From: an uncultured Lachnospiraceae bacterium
Lineage (GTDB): Bacteria; Bacillota; Clostridia; Lachnospirales; Lachnospiraceae
NCBI GenBank assembly: GCA_947591155.1
Contig: CANQDA010000002.1
Coordinates: forward strand, 1-64,000
Reading direction: 5' to 3'
DNA length: 64,000 nucleotides
The notes beneath the pieces are model-generated. The model was not told where the DNA came from, did not search any database, and was given only the letters and a program-made list of their open reading frames with translations. Positions 45,578-54,068 of the stretch are shown here, in pieces. The translations under genes and the position numbers were made by a program. Numbering within the stretch: the first letter of the stretch is position 1; each line of letters begins with the position of its first letter.

Positions 45578-45598
45578 CACGGCGGGGAAAGAGGAATT

Positions 45599-46468
45599 AT
45601 GGGAATCATAAAGGCAAGCAAGCTTGCGTTTGATTATCTGAAGATGGATGACGAGGGAAAGGTCGAGTCGAGATCGCGTGCGATCGACGACGTCGACCTT
45701 GACGTCAATGAGGGAGATTTTATCGCGATCCTCGGACACAACGGTTCCGGGAAGTCGACGCTTGCCAAGCACATCAACGCGATCCTGCTCCCGACGGAGG
45801 GGGTGCTCTATGTGGACGGCAGGGATACGCGCGACGAGTCGAAGCTCTGGGAGATCCGTCAGACGGCCGGTATGGTCTTCCAGAACCCGGACAATCAGAT
45901 CATCGGTACGATCGTGGACGAGGATGTGGGCTTCGGGCCTGAGAACATGGGCGTGCCGCAGCAGGAGATCTGGCAGAGGGTGGAGGACAGCCTGAAAAAG
46001 GTCGGCATGTGGGAATATCGGGATCATTCGCCGAACAAGCTCTCCGGCGGGCAGAAGCAGCGGGTAGCGATCGCCGGGGTCGTGGCGATGCGGCCGAAGT
46101 GTATCGTCCTGGACGAGCCGACCGCGATGCTGGATCCGAACGGCCGGAAAGAGGTGATCCGCACAGTGCAGGAGCTGAACCGGCAGGAGCATGTGACGGT
46201 CATTCTGATCACGCACTATATGGAAGAGGTCATCGAGGCGGATCGGGTCATCGTCATGGATCAGGGAAAGGTCGTTATGCAGGGGACGCCGAGAGAGGTG
46301 TTCTCCCATGTGGAGGAGCTGAAGGGTTACCGCCTGGACGTTCCGCAGGCGACGCTCGTGGCACACGAGCTTCAGAAGGCGGGACTGCCGCTGCCGGACG
46401 GGATCCTCTCGAACGAGGAGCTGGTTCGCGAGCTGGAGAAGCTGCATAGACAGACGCAGTTGCCATGA
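45599..46468 (+). CDS. ecfA1: ECF transporter ATPase EcfA1
   Basis: ATPase of the energy-coupling factor module for vitamin and metal uptake; 289 aa. Walker [21 protein letters not shown]-loop [20 protein letters not shown], signature [17 protein letters not shown], Walker [23 protein letters not shown] precedes the ATG, a modest site. Together with EcfA2 and EcfT it serves S-components encoded elsewhere. Confidence 0.95.
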   Translation: MGIIKASKLAFDYLKMDDEGKVESRSRAIDDVDLDVNEGDFIAILGHNGSGKSTLAKHINAILLPTEGVLYVDGRDTRDESKLWEIRQTAGMVFQNPDNQIIGTIVDEDVGFGPENMGVPQQEIWQRVEDSLKKVGMWEYRDHSPNKLSGGQKQRVAIAGVVAMRPKCIVLDEPTAMLDPNGRKEVIRTVQELNRQEHVTVILITHYMEEVIEADRVIVMDQGKVVMQGTPREVFSHVEELKGYRLDVPQATLVAHELQKAGLPLPDGILSNEELVRELEKLHRQTQLP

Positions 46469-46471
46469 GAC

Positions 46472-46506
46472 AAGAGATAAAAGATAAGAGGTAAAAGATA
46501 AGAGAT
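46472..46506 (+). repeat. Short purine-rich tandem repeat
   Basis: GATAAAAGATAAGAG and GTAAAAGATAAGAG follow one another (46476-46504) in the 159-bp gap between ecfA1 and ecfA2. The rest of that gap has an imperfect palindrome (GTATATTCTT/AAGAAGATATAC, 46560-46581). Confidence 0.6.
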
Positions 46507-46627
46507 ACGGTCATGTGTCGGGAGAATGGCAGGGCGGGCATGACAGTGTGAAATGAACGGTATATTCTTAAGAAGATATACTGGGGAAATATGCCGAAAT
46601 GGTTGAGAACGGAAGGAACAAGTTCAT

Positions 46628-47494
46628 ATGTCGATTCGATTGGAACATCTGAACTATATATACAGCGCGGGCACGGCATTTGAGCGTCAGGCGCTTCACG
46701 ACATCGATCTGGAGCTGCCGGACGGACAGTTCATCGGGATGATCGGACACACCGGTTCCGGAAAATCCACGCTGATCCAGCATCTGAACGGACTTTTGAA
46801 GCCGACGTCCGGGCGGGTGCTGTACAACGGCGAGGATATCTTTGCAGAGGGTTTTGATCTGAAACAACTGCGCAGTAAGGTGGGGCTGGTGTTCCAGTAT
46901 CCCGAGCATCAGCTCTTCGAGACCGATGTGTTCACGGATGTGTGTTTCGGGCCGAGGAATCTGGGGCTGCCGAAGGAGGAGATCGAGAACCGTGCGCTTG
47001 CTGCCCTGCAGCAGGTAGGGCTGAAGGAGAAATACTACACGATGTCTCCGTTTGAGCTCTCAGGAGGACAGAAACGCAGGGCTGCGATCGCCGGGATACT
47101 CGCGATGGAACCGGAGGTACTGGTGCTCGACGAGCCGACGGCCGGACTGGATCCGAAGGGGAGGGACGATATTCTCGATCAGGTGGCGAGGCTTCACAGT
47201 GAACGGAAGATCACGGTGGTGCTTGTCTCGCACAGCATGGAGGATATCGCGCGCTATGTGGAGCGCATCATTGTCATGAACCACGGGAGCGTTCTGTTCG
47301 ACGCTGCGCCGCGCAAGGTGTTTCGGCATTACCGGGAGCTTGAGCAGGTCGGACTCGCGGCCCCGCAGGTGACTTATCTGGTGAATGAGTTGCGGGCAAA
47401 GGGTTGGGAGATTCCGACCGACGCGACCACGGTGGGGGAGGCTGCGCAGGCGATCCTCGGGGCGCTCGGATCTGCGTCTTCGACACAGGCTTAG
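46628..47494 (+). CDS. ecfA2: ECF transporter ATPase EcfA2
   Basis: Second ATPase of the ECF module, 288 aa. Walker A MIGHTGSGKSTLIQHLNGL, Q-loop LVFQYPEHQLFETDVFTDVC, signature LSGGQKRRAAIAGILAM, Walker B VLVLDEPTAGLDPKG, His switch VLVSHSMEDIARY. It is separated from ecfA1 by an unusually long gap (159 bp). GGAAGGAAC precedes the ATG. Confidence 0.95.
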   Translation: MSIRLEHLNYIYSAGTAFERQALHDIDLELPDGQFIGMIGHTGSGKSTLIQHLNGLLKPTSGRVLYNGEDIFAEGFDLKQLRSKVGLVFQYPEHQLFETDVFTDVCFGPRNLGLPKEEIENRALAALQQVGLKEKYYTMSPFELSGGQKRRAAIAGILAMEPEVLVLDEPTAGLDPKGRDDILDQVARLHSERKITVVLVSHSMEDIARYVERIIVMNHGSVLFDAAPRKVFRHYRELEQVGLAAPQVTYLVNELRAKGWEIPTDATTVGEAAQAILGALGSASSTQA

Positions 47495-47589
47495 GGAGGC
47501 AGGACGAAGCCCCTGCACACGGAGTGGGAAAGAGCAGTCTGCCGCCGTATCCTCATTACGAGATTTCGGAAAGAAAGACAGATAACGCC

Positions 47590-48414
47590 ATGTTGAGAGA
47601 AATTACGATCGGACAATATTATCCCGCGGATTCCGTTATCCATAAGCTGGATCCGCGCGTCAAGCTGGCAGGGACACTGGTCTTCATCGTGTCCTTGTTT
47701 GCGTTCGCCTCGGTGGAGGCGTACCTGTTGGCGACGCTTGTGCTGGCCGCGGTGATCCGCGCCTCGAAAGTGCCGCTTAAGTTTATGCTGCGCGGACTGA
47801 AGGCGATCTTTATTCTGCTCTTGTTCACGGTCGCGTTCAACCTTTTTCTTACGCGGGGAACGCCGATCTTTCATTTTTGGATTTTTACGGTGACGAAAGA
47901 GGGTGTGAAGACGGCGGTGTTCATGGCGATCCGTCTGATCTACCTGATCATCGGCTCGTCGGTGATGACGCTGACGACCACGCCGAACAACCTGACGGAC
48001 GGCCTTGAAAAAGCGCTCTCTCCTCTGCACCGCATCCGTGTGCCGGTGCATGAGATCGCGATGATCATGTCGATCGCGCTGCGTTTCATTCCGATCCTTC
48101 TCGAAGAGACGGACAAGATCATGAAGGCGCAGACCGCGAGAGGAGCGGATTTTGAATCCGGCAATCTGATCCGGAGGGTGCGCAACATGATCCCGCTTCT
48201 GGTGCCGCTCTTTGTGTCGGCGTTTCGCCGCGCGAACGACCTGGCGATGGCGATGGAGGCGAGAGGCTACCACGGCGGGGAGGGCAGGACGAAGATGCGT
48301 CCGCTCGTCTACGCGCGCCGGGACAAGTTCGCGTATTCGGCGATGCTGCTGTACCTGATTGCAATGTTTTTCGTGAACCGGATCGGGTTTTTCGCGGGGC
48401 TGATCCGCTGGTGA
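47590..48414 (+). CDS. ecfT: ECF transporter transmembrane protein EcfT
   Basis: Membrane scaffold linking the two ATPases to the S-component; 274 aa. The two Ala-Arg-Gly coupling motifs are seen in MKAQTARGADFESG and AMAMEARGYHGGEG. Four to six helices (for example LKAIFILLLFTVAFNLFL) are present. The ATG at 47590 has only a weak GAAAGAAAG upstream; a longer in-frame reading begins inside ecfA2 and is rejected. CACGGAGTG at 47518-47526 recalls family B repeats. Confidence 0.93.
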   Translation: MLREITIGQYYPADSVIHKLDPRVKLAGTLVFIVSLFAFASVEAYLLATLVLAAVIRASKVPLKFMLRGLKAIFILLLFTVAFNLFLTRGTPIFHFWIFTVTKEGVKTAVFMAIRLIYLIIGSSVMTLTTTPNNLTDGLEKALSPLHRIRVPVHEIAMIMSIALRFIPILLEETDKIMKAQTARGADFESGNLIRRVRNMIPLLVPLFVSAFRRANDLAMAMEARGYHGGEGRTKMRPLVYARRDKFAYSAMLLYLIAMFFVNRIGFFAGLIRW

Positions 48415-48528
48415 AAGACGCGGGCGGCAGAAAGCTGTATGCTGAAAGAATCAGCATATCTCCGGGTGAATGCCTCTGAGGGATTTCCCGGAGTTTTGTT
48501 TATGAGAGGAAAGAGGAAAGAGGAAAGA

Positions 48529-49278
48529 ATGGGCAAAAAAAAACGTGTGAAACTGACCGTCGCGTACGATGGCACGAACTATAACGGTTGGCAGGTGCAG
48601 CCGAACGGCGTCACGATCGAGAGTGAGCTGAATCGCCATTTGAGCGAGCTGCTGGGCGAGGAGATCCGTGTGACCGGTGCGAGCCGCACGGACGCCGGCG
48701 TCCACGCGCGCGGCAACGTGGCGGTCTTTGATACGACGGCGCGCATGCCGGCGGACAAGATCTCCTATGCGATGAACACGCGGCTGCCTGTGGACATCCG
48801 GATTCAGGAGTCGTGCGAGGTGGCGCCGGATTTCCATCCGCGCTTCTGCGAGACAGTCAAGACTTATGAATATAAGATCTGCAACCGCAGATTTCCCGAT
48901 CCGTGCAGCAGACTGTATTCACTTTTTTACTACTGGGATCTGGATGAGAAACGGATGCAGAAGGCGGCCGACTATCTGGTCGGGACGCACGATTTCACGA
49001 GCTTCTGCACGAACAAGCCGGAGGTCACGGATCATGTGCGCACGATCTACAGCCTTGACGTGACGCGCGAGGGCGAGATGATCACGGTCCGCGTGCGCGG
49101 AAACGGTTTTCTCTACAACATGGTGCGTATCATTGCCGGGACGCTGCTGCGCGTCGGCAGCGGAATGATGGAGCCAGACGAGATCCCGGAGATCCTCGCG
49201 GCGCGCGACCGGGGTCGCGCCGGTGAGACCGCGCCGGCGCACGGACTGACTTTAGTGAATATAAAATACACATCATAA
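48529..49278 (+). CDS. truA: tRNA pseudouridine synthase A
   Basis: Makes pseudouridine at positions 38-40 of tRNAs; 249 aa. Catalytic Asp in VTGASRTDAGVHARGNVAV; LTVAYDGTNYNGWQVQPNGV at the start and GNGFLYNMVRIIAGTLLRVG near the end are diagnostic. The ATG at 48529 follows GAGGAAAGA. It is normally next to ecfT in Clostridia; rplM and rpsI, which often follow, are not present here. Confidence 0.96.
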   Translation: MGKKKRVKLTVAYDGTNYNGWQVQPNGVTIESELNRHLSELLGEEIRVTGASRTDAGVHARGNVAVFDTTARMPADKISYAMNTRLPVDIRIQESCEVAPDFHPRFCETVKTYEYKICNRRFPDPCSRLYSLFYYWDLDEKRMQKAADYLVGTHDFTSFCTNKPEVTDHVRTIYSLDVTREGEMITVRVRGNGFLYNMVRIIAGTLLRVGSGMMEPDEIPEILAARDRGRAGETAPAHGLTLVNIKYTS

Positions 49279-49307
49279 AGCATATAAAGCAACGTAAAAT
49301 ATAAATA

Positions 49308-49336
49308 TTGAAATAATCAACAAAATGTGATATATT
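49308..49336 (+). promoter_or_regulatory. Promoter of the type I toxin mRNA
   Basis: TTGAAA (49308-49313), a 17-bp spacer, TATATT (49331-49336), about 41 bp before the ATG. Confidence 0.8.
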
Positions 49337-49351
49337 ATGATTGCTGTCGAG

Positions 49352-49369
49352 CCTCCAGCAGAAAGGAGG
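49352..49369 (+). promoter_or_regulatory. Hairpin hiding the toxin ribosome site
   Basis: CCTCC (49352-49356) is complementary to GGAGG (49365-49369), the Shine-Dalgarno sequence of the toxin ATG at 49378. Such masking is common in type I toxin mRNAs. Confidence 0.65.
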
Positions 49370-49377
49370 TGGAGTCT

Positions 49378-49536
49378 ATGGAAGAAGCTTTCATTACGTT
49401 TTTTATTTCTGTCGCAGCAAGTATACCCCCAGGGCACCCCGTAACTCAAATCCCTTCGGGATGGGGAAACAGCTTCGCTGTTTCATAAGGTATAGTTGGC
49501 TATTATATTTGCAAATGGCTGGGCAGAGATAGTTAG
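49378..49536 (+). pseudogene. Type I toxin-like hydrophobic peptide gene, disrupted by a small insertion
   Basis: As it stands, the ATG at 49378 opens 36 codons that stop at 49486-49488. The first 16 residues (MEEAFITFFISVAASI) are hydrophobic. After the inserted 69 bases the same frame continues VGYYICKWLGRDS and stops at 49534-49536. Removing the insert and one GTATA copy restores a 29-aa peptide with one membrane helix and a charged C-terminus, like the short toxins of convergent type I systems in Clostridia. The disruption leaves only the N-terminal half, so toxicity is probably lost. It has its own promoter, a masked ribosome site and a convergent antisense RNA. Confidence 0.75.
49426..49489 (+). 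mobile_element. 64-bp double-hairpin insertion with GTATA duplication
   Basis: Flanked by GTATA (49421-49425 and 49490-49494). Inside are two tight hairpins with identical TTC loops: ATCCC/GGGAT (49450-49454 with 49458-49462) and GAAACAGC/GCTGTTTC (49466-49473 with 49477-49484). No coding capacity for a transposase, so it would be a passive, MITE- or REP-like unit moved in trans. Confidence 0.7.
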
Positions 49537-49570
49537 ACAGCAACAGCCTATACGGAGTAGCTCACCGTGA

Positions 49571-49646
49571 CGAGCAAGAAAACCTCCAGAGCTGACACTC
49601 TGGAGGTTTTCGCTTAGCCTATGGAATTTCATTACGTTTTTTGGCT
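49571..49646 (-). ncRNA. Antisense RNA antitoxin, about 75 nt
   Basis: Starts a few bases after a strong minus-strand promoter and ends at the shared terminator. Its 5' end carries the complement of the 16-base repeat TTTCATTACGTTTTTT (copy at 49627-49642), which is identical to 49389-49404 inside the toxin frame; it can thus pair with the toxin mRNA both there and over the common terminator. The architecture matches convergent type I systems (par/Fst, txpA-ratA, C. difficile RCd families). Confidence 0.7.
49578..49611. terminator. Bidirectional terminator shared by toxin and antitoxin RNAs
   Basis: A perfect 14-bp stem, GAAAACCTCCAGAG (49578-49591) with CTCTGGAGGTTTTC (49598-49611), loop of six; T-rich on leaving the stem in both directions. 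Confidence 0.92.
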
Positions 49647-49652
49647 GAGATT

Positions 49653-49681
49653 ATAATAAGACTTTTCGCTGAAAAAGTCAA
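49653..49681 (-). promoter_or_regulatory. Promoter of the antisense RNA
   Basis: On the minus strand TTGACT (49676-49681), a 17-bp spacer, TATTAT (49653-49658). It is stronger by consensus than the toxin promoter, as expected for an antitoxin RNA. Confidence 0.8.
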
Positions 49682-49708
49682 TATGTAGATTCTCCCAATA
49701 ATCGAAAA

Positions 49709-50203
49709 TTATGTATCGCCAGCATGCAGTTCCCGCTCCTCTATGTACTTTTGCAGCTTGCCAAACGCCCCCTTATAGATCACGGACAAAAGCTTGTCCG
49801 TCCGGCGCAGCGCGAGCTGCATCTGCTCATCCGTGAGCAGGCCGTCCCGGGCCGCGTCCGCGAGCTCGTCGAGGTCGACGACGCGCACGAAGCCGTCCGG
49901 ATAGACGATCACATCGACCAGAAGATCTGTGAATGTCCAGGCATTCTCGCTCTCATCGTAGGCGCTGTCGATGATGTCGCAGTACCAGCTGATCAGCTTT
50001 CCGTCGTGGTCGTAAAACTTGCTGACCTTGTACCCGCGCTCCATGAAGTAGCAGGAGTAGCCGTGATGCAGCGTTTTCTTGGGTCGGATCGTGTTCCAGC
50101 GGGTGACGATCACCTCGCGGTCCTGATATAAGATCTCATCGTCTTCCAAAAGAATGCATTCCGCCGGAATGATACGCTTCCGGTACAGCTTCAGTTTGCT
50201 CAT
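49709..50203 (-). CDS. DUF402-domain protein
   Basis: Protein of 164 aa with a DUF402 (PF04167-like) fold; characterised relatives are nucleoside di-/triphosphate phosphatases or FomD-like hydrolases. Typical residues: GYSCYFMERGYKVSKFYDHD, then GKLISWYCDIIDSAYDESEN and TFTDLLVDVIVYPDGFVRVV, DLDELADAARDGLLTDEQM, in which acidic side chains bind metal. The ATG at 50203 follows a moderate GAGGGATGTC. It is monocistronic and convergent to the type I toxin locus. Confidence 0.85.
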   Translation of the reverse strand: MSKLKLYRKRIIPAECILLEDDEILYQDREVIVTRWNTIRPKKTLHHGYSCYFMERGYKVSKFYDHDGKLISWYCDIIDSAYDESENAWTFTDLLVDVIVYPDGFVRVVDLDELADAARDGLLTDEQMQLALRRTDKLLSVIYKGAFGKLQKYIEERELHAGDT

Positions 50204-50266
50204 AATGACATCCCTCTTCGTATCTTTATCTCAATCGAAAATCCAGACAACAAGTTCCTAAGAAAA

Positions 50267-50295
50267 AGAATATCAAAAAATTCGGAAAATGTCTA
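50267..50295 (-). promoter_or_regulatory. Candidate promoter of the DUF402 gene
   Basis: On the minus strand TAGACA (50290-50295), a 17-bp spacer, TATTCT (50267-50272). Confidence 0.5.
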
Positions 50296-50442
50296 TATAG
50301 ATTTGCAACAGAATCGCACGATAATTGGCACAGAACCGCACAATAATTGCGTGGGAATCCTAAGACGGATCACTTCAGGAGAGGAATCGTCCGCCCCGCA
50401 TTTTTTCGTGATTGCGGGATATACAGCGGAAGCATTTTGTGC

Positions 50443-50461
50443 TATACTGGAACCGCTTAGC
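50443..50461 (+). promoter_or_regulatory. Extended -10 of galK with a weak cre-like site
   Basis: TGC-TATACT (-10 at 50443-50448) without a good -35. CTGGAACCGCTTAGC (50447-50461) matches about 13 of 15 positions of the cre consensus. The rest of the gap 50204-50509 shows no gene. Confidence 0.4.
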
Positions 50462-50509
50462 TGGATACAATTTTTGATATTTATATTATTCAATTTACAG
50501 GGGGAAACG

Positions 50510-51676
50510 ATGATGAAACAGCAGATGTTGGAGCATTTCACGAAGGTATTCGGAGACGCGGAAGGGGCGGAGGTCTTCTTCGCGCCGGGCCGCGTGAACC
50601 TGATCGGGGAGCATACGGATTACAACGGCGGGCATGTGTTTCCGTGCGCGCTGACGATCGGTACCTACGGGGCGGCGCGGAAGAGAGACGACCGGAAGTT
50701 GAGGTTTTATTCCGTGAATTTTGAGCAGCTCGGCGTGATCGAGTCGAGTCTGGACGAGCTGGAGCCGGGCAGGACGACGGGCTGGACGAACTATCCGAAG
50801 GGCATCATGTGGGCGTTCGCTGGGCGCGGCATGGAGATGGACTGCGGTCTGGATCTTGTCATTTTCGGGAATATTCCGAACGGTTCGGGACTCTCGTCGT
50901 CCGCGTCGGTGGAGGTGCTCACAGGGGCGATCCTGCGCGCGCTGTACGGTTTCGACGTGAGCAATCAGGATCTGGCGCTGATCGGGCAGTACGCGGAGAA
51001 TCATTACAACGGCGTGAACTGCGGGATCATGGATCAGTTCGCGGTGGCGATGGGCAAGAAGGACAATGCGATCTTCCTCGACACGAACACGCTGCAGTTT
51101 ACATACGCGCCGATCGTTCTGGATGGCGCGAAGATCGTGATCGCCTGCAGCAACAAGAAGCGTGGTCTGGCGGACTCCAAGTACAACGAGCGCAGGAGCG
51201 AGTGCGAGGAGGCGCTCGCCGAGCTGCAGAAGGTCTGTGACATCAAGACGCTCGGTGATTTGACGGAGGAGCAGTTCGAGCAGTACAAGGACGCGATCAA
51301 GAGTCCGGTGCGGCTGAAGAGGGCGCGTCACGCGGTGTACGAGAACCGGCGGACACTCCGCGCCGTGGAAGCGCTGAAGAATAATGAGATCGCGCTGTTC
51401 GGAAAGCTGATGAACGACTCGCATGTTTCCCTGAGAGACGATTACGAGGTGACCGGGATCGAGTTGGATACATTGGCGGAAGAGGCGTGGAAGATCGACG
51501 GCGTGATCGGTTCCCGTATGACCGGCGCGGGCTTCGGCGGCTGTACGGTCAGCATCGTGAAGGACGAGGCGATCGATTCCTTCATCGAGCAGGTCGGAAA
51601 AGCGTATAAAGACAAGATCGGTTACGAGGCAGATTTCTATGTGGTAGAGATCGGAGACGGCCCGCAGACGCTCTGA
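50510..51676 (+). CDS. galK: Galactokinase
   Basis: GHMP kinase of 388 aa phosphorylating galactose in the Leloir pathway. Signature GRVNLIGEHTDYNGGHVFPC; ATP loop PNGSGLSSSASVEVLTGAIL; the C-terminal motif GSRMTGAGFGGCTVSIVKDE. Two ATGs (50510, 50513) follow CAGGGGGAAACG. galT follows 20 bp later; no epimerase galE is adjacent. Confidence 0.96.
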   Translation: MMKQQMLEHFTKVFGDAEGAEVFFAPGRVNLIGEHTDYNGGHVFPCALTIGTYGAARKRDDRKLRFYSVNFEQLGVIESSLDELEPGRTTGWTNYPKGIMWAFAGRGMEMDCGLDLVIFGNIPNGSGLSSSASVEVLTGAILRALYGFDVSNQDLALIGQYAENHYNGVNCGIMDQFAVAMGKKDNAIFLDTNTLQFTYAPIVLDGAKIVIACSNKKRGLADSKYNERRSECEEALAELQKVCDIKTLGDLTEEQFEQYKDAIKSPVRLKRARHAVYENRRTLRAVEALKNNEIALFGKLMNDSHVSLRDDYEVTGIELDTLAEEAWKIDGVIGSRMTGAGFGGCTVSIVKDEAIDSFIEQVGKAYKDKIGYEADFYVVEIGDGPQTL

Positions 51677-51696
51677 AATGGAAACAGGAGGAAATC

Positions 51697-53316
51697 ATGA
51701 TACAGGAATATATTGCGAAGCTGGTCCGGTATGGGCTGGATACGGGACTGATTGAAAAGGCGGACGCGATTTATACGGCGAACGGCCTGCTGGCACTTTT
51801 GAAGATTGACGCGCTGGATGAGGCGGCCGAGGAGGCGATTCTCGCGTGGGGGCCGAAGAATGGCAGCGTGGCCGGGCTGCCAGAAGCAGACGATATAATC
51901 GGACGGCAGCAAAAAGGAAATCCGGCGGGTCGGCCGGAGACGGGAGATCCCGGGGCACGGTTGGAGGAGATCCTCGGCGCGATCTGCGATTACGCGTATG
52001 AGCATGGTCTCATAGTGGAGAACACCGTAGGGTATCGCGATCTGTTTGACACGAAGGTGATGGGGCTTTTTGTGGATCGTCCGTCGAATGTGGCGCGCAG
52101 ATTTTGGGAACTCTACCGGAAGTCGCCGAGGCAGGCGACGGACGCGTACTACAAATTCAGTCAGGATACGGACTACATCCGCAGATACCGCATCGCGCGC
52201 GACCGCAAGTGGGTCGCGCCCACGGAGTACGGGGATCTGGACATTACGATCAACCTCTCGAAGCCGGAGAAGGATCCGAAGGCGATCGCCGCGGCGCGCA
52301 ACGCGAAGCAGACCGCCTATCCGAAGTGCCAGCTCTGCATGGAGAATGAGGGCTACGCAGGACGGCTTGACCATCCGGCACGTGAGAATCACCGCATCAT
52401 TCCGGTGACAATTAACGGAAGTCCCTGGTTTTTCCAGTATTCCCCATACGTCTATTACAACGAGCACTGCATCGTATTCAATTCGCAGCATGTCCCGATG
52501 AAGATCGAGCGCGCGACGTTCGCGAAGCTATTGGACTTTGTCGCGCAGTTCCCGCACTATTTCGTCGGGTCGAACGCGGATCTGCCGATCGTCGGCGGAT
52601 CGATCCTGAGCCATGACCATTTTCAGGGCGGCTGCTACGAATTCGCGATGGCGAAAGCGCCGATGGAGAAAAAGCTTACATTCGGGGGATTTGAAGACGT
52701 CGAAGCGGGCATCGTGAAATGGCCAATGTCAGTCATCCGTATCACTAGTCCCAGGCGGGAGTGCCTGATCGAGCTGGCCGACCGTATTCTTCTGGCGTGG
52801 CGCGGTTACACAGATGAGGCGGCTTTCGTCTTCGCGGAGACGGACGGAGAGCCGCACAATACGATCACCCCGATCGCGCGCATGCGGGAAGGGCGGTTTG
52901 AGCTCGACCTTGTCCTGCGCAACAATATCACGACGGACGAGCATCCGCTTGGCGTCTACCATCCACATGCGGAGCTGCACCACATCAAGAAAGAGAACAT
53001 CGGACTCATCGAGGTAATGGGACTCGCCGTGCTTCCGGCCCGGCTGAAGGATGAGCTGGAGCATTTAAAGGCGGCGATGCTGGAAGGGCGAGACGTCTCA
53101 GAGGACGCGGAGCTGTCCAAGCACGCTCCCTGGGTGGAGGAGCTGAAGCAGAAGTACGGTTCGTTTCGTGCGGACACGATCGACAAGGTCGTGCAGGACG
53201 AGGTTGGCCTGGTGTTCAGCAAGGTGTTGGAGCATGCCGGCGTCTTCAAGCGCACGCCGGAGGGACAGGAGGCGTTCGGGCGCTTCGTGCGGTCCGTAAA
53301 TGAGCTTTCTGTATAA
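51697..53316 (+). CDS. galT: UDP-glucose-hexose-1-phosphate uridylyltransferase, class II
   Basis: Second Leloir enzyme, 539 aa, the long firmicute type unrelated in length to E. coli GalT. The motif GGSILSHDHFQGGCYEFAMA holds the nucleophilic-type His; PKCQLCMENEGYAGRLDHPA has a possible zinc pair, and LGVYHPHAELHHIKKENIGL is conserved. A stretch near residues 55-90 (DDIIGRQQKGNPAGRPETGD) looks like a variable insertion. AACAGGAGGAAATC precedes the ATG. Confidence 0.95.
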   Translation: MIQEYIAKLVRYGLDTGLIEKADAIYTANGLLALLKIDALDEAAEEAILAWGPKNGSVAGLPEADDIIGRQQKGNPAGRPETGDPGARLEEILGAICDYAYEHGLIVENTVGYRDLFDTKVMGLFVDRPSNVARRFWELYRKSPRQATDAYYKFSQDTDYIRRYRIARDRKWVAPTEYGDLDITINLSKPEKDPKAIAAARNAKQTAYPKCQLCMENEGYAGRLDHPARENHRIIPVTINGSPWFFQYSPYVYYNEHCIVFNSQHVPMKIERATFAKLLDFVAQFPHYFVGSNADLPIVGGSILSHDHFQGGCYEFAMAKAPMEKKLTFGGFEDVEAGIVKWPMSVIRITSPRRECLIELADRILLAWRGYTDEAAFVFAETDGEPHNTITPIARMREGRFELDLVLRNNITTDEHPLGVYHPHAELHHIKKENIGLIEVMGLAVLPARLKDELEHLKAAMLEGRDVSEDAELSKHAPWVEELKQKYGSFRADTIDKVVQDEVGLVFSKVLEHAGVFKRTPEGQEAFGRFVRSVNELSV

Positions 53317-53328
53317 TATTCACCTGAC

Positions 53329-53449
53329 GGAATCGCACGGTACCCTTCCTGGGTATTTCCCGTCAAAACCGCAATATCGGCTTTTTAAAAGGGAAAGCCG
53401 ATATTGAACGGCTTTGTGCCGGAAAACACCCGGAAATCCCTGTGATTCC
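53329..53449 (+). repeat. Family C long-hairpin repeat, copy 4
   Basis: GGAATCGCA pairs with TGTGATTCC at the base, and CAATATCGGCTTT with AAAGCCGATATTG (13 bp) at the tip. The box CGGTACCCTTCCTGG (53338-53352) is identical to 40073-40087, and CCCGGAAATCC lies on the other arm. It lies between galT and greA. Confidence 0.75.
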
Positions 53450-53497
53450 TGCTCATCAAACACGAATTATCAGATAGAAGAAGGAAGGAAAGCACGT

Positions 53498-54001
53498 ATG
53501 CGAGAGCAGTTGACGGAGAGCGATATCAAGAAGATCGAGGAGGAGATCGAGTACCGCAAGCTCGTGGTGCGTAAGGAAGCGATCGAGGCGGTCAAGGAGG
53601 CGCGGGCGCATGGGGACCTGAGCGAGAATTTTGAATATCACGCGGCCAAGCGTGACAAAAATAAAAACGAGAGCCGTATCCATTATCTGGAGCGGATGAT
53701 ACGGACGGCGGAGGTGATCTCGGACGACTCAAAGGACGACGAGGTCGGGATCAACAACACGGTGGAGATCTACTTTGAGGAGGACGACGAGACGGAGACA
53801 TACCGTCTTGTGACCTCGGTGCGGGGCAATTCCGTTGACGGACTGATCAGCATCGAATCTCCGCTCGGGAAGGCGATCCTCGGACACAAGGCGGGCGACC
53901 GCGTGCACATTCAGGTGAATGACCAGTACGGCTATTATGTGCAGATCAAATCGATCGAGAACACGAATGACGACAGCAATGATAAGCTGAGAGGATTCTG
54001 A
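53498..54001 (+). CDS. greA: Transcript cleavage factor GreA
   Basis: Rescues stalled RNA polymerase; 167 aa. N-terminal coiled coil with the acidic tip (ARAHGDLSENFEYHAAKRDK) and C-terminal FKBP-like domain (SPLGKAILGHKAGDRVHIQV). The ATG at 53498 follows AAGAAGGAAGGAAAG; a frame extension upstream enters the hairpin repeat and is rejected. Confidence 0.94.
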   Translation: MREQLTESDIKKIEEEIEYRKLVVRKEAIEAVKEARAHGDLSENFEYHAAKRDKNKNESRIHYLERMIRTAEVISDDSKDDEVGINNTVEIYFEEDDETETYRLVTSVRGNSVDGLISIESPLGKAILGHKAGDRVHIQVNDQYGYYVQIKSIENTNDDSNDKLRGF

Positions 54002-54068
54002 CCTGCCATCAGGCGAGTACCCAAGCCGGAAGCGAGGAAAAATGAGATCGGGAAAGAAGGCATGACAG

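Noticed and set aside
46472..46506. CRISPR-like short repeat
   Set aside because: Only two purine-rich units without spacers; a simple tandem repeat.
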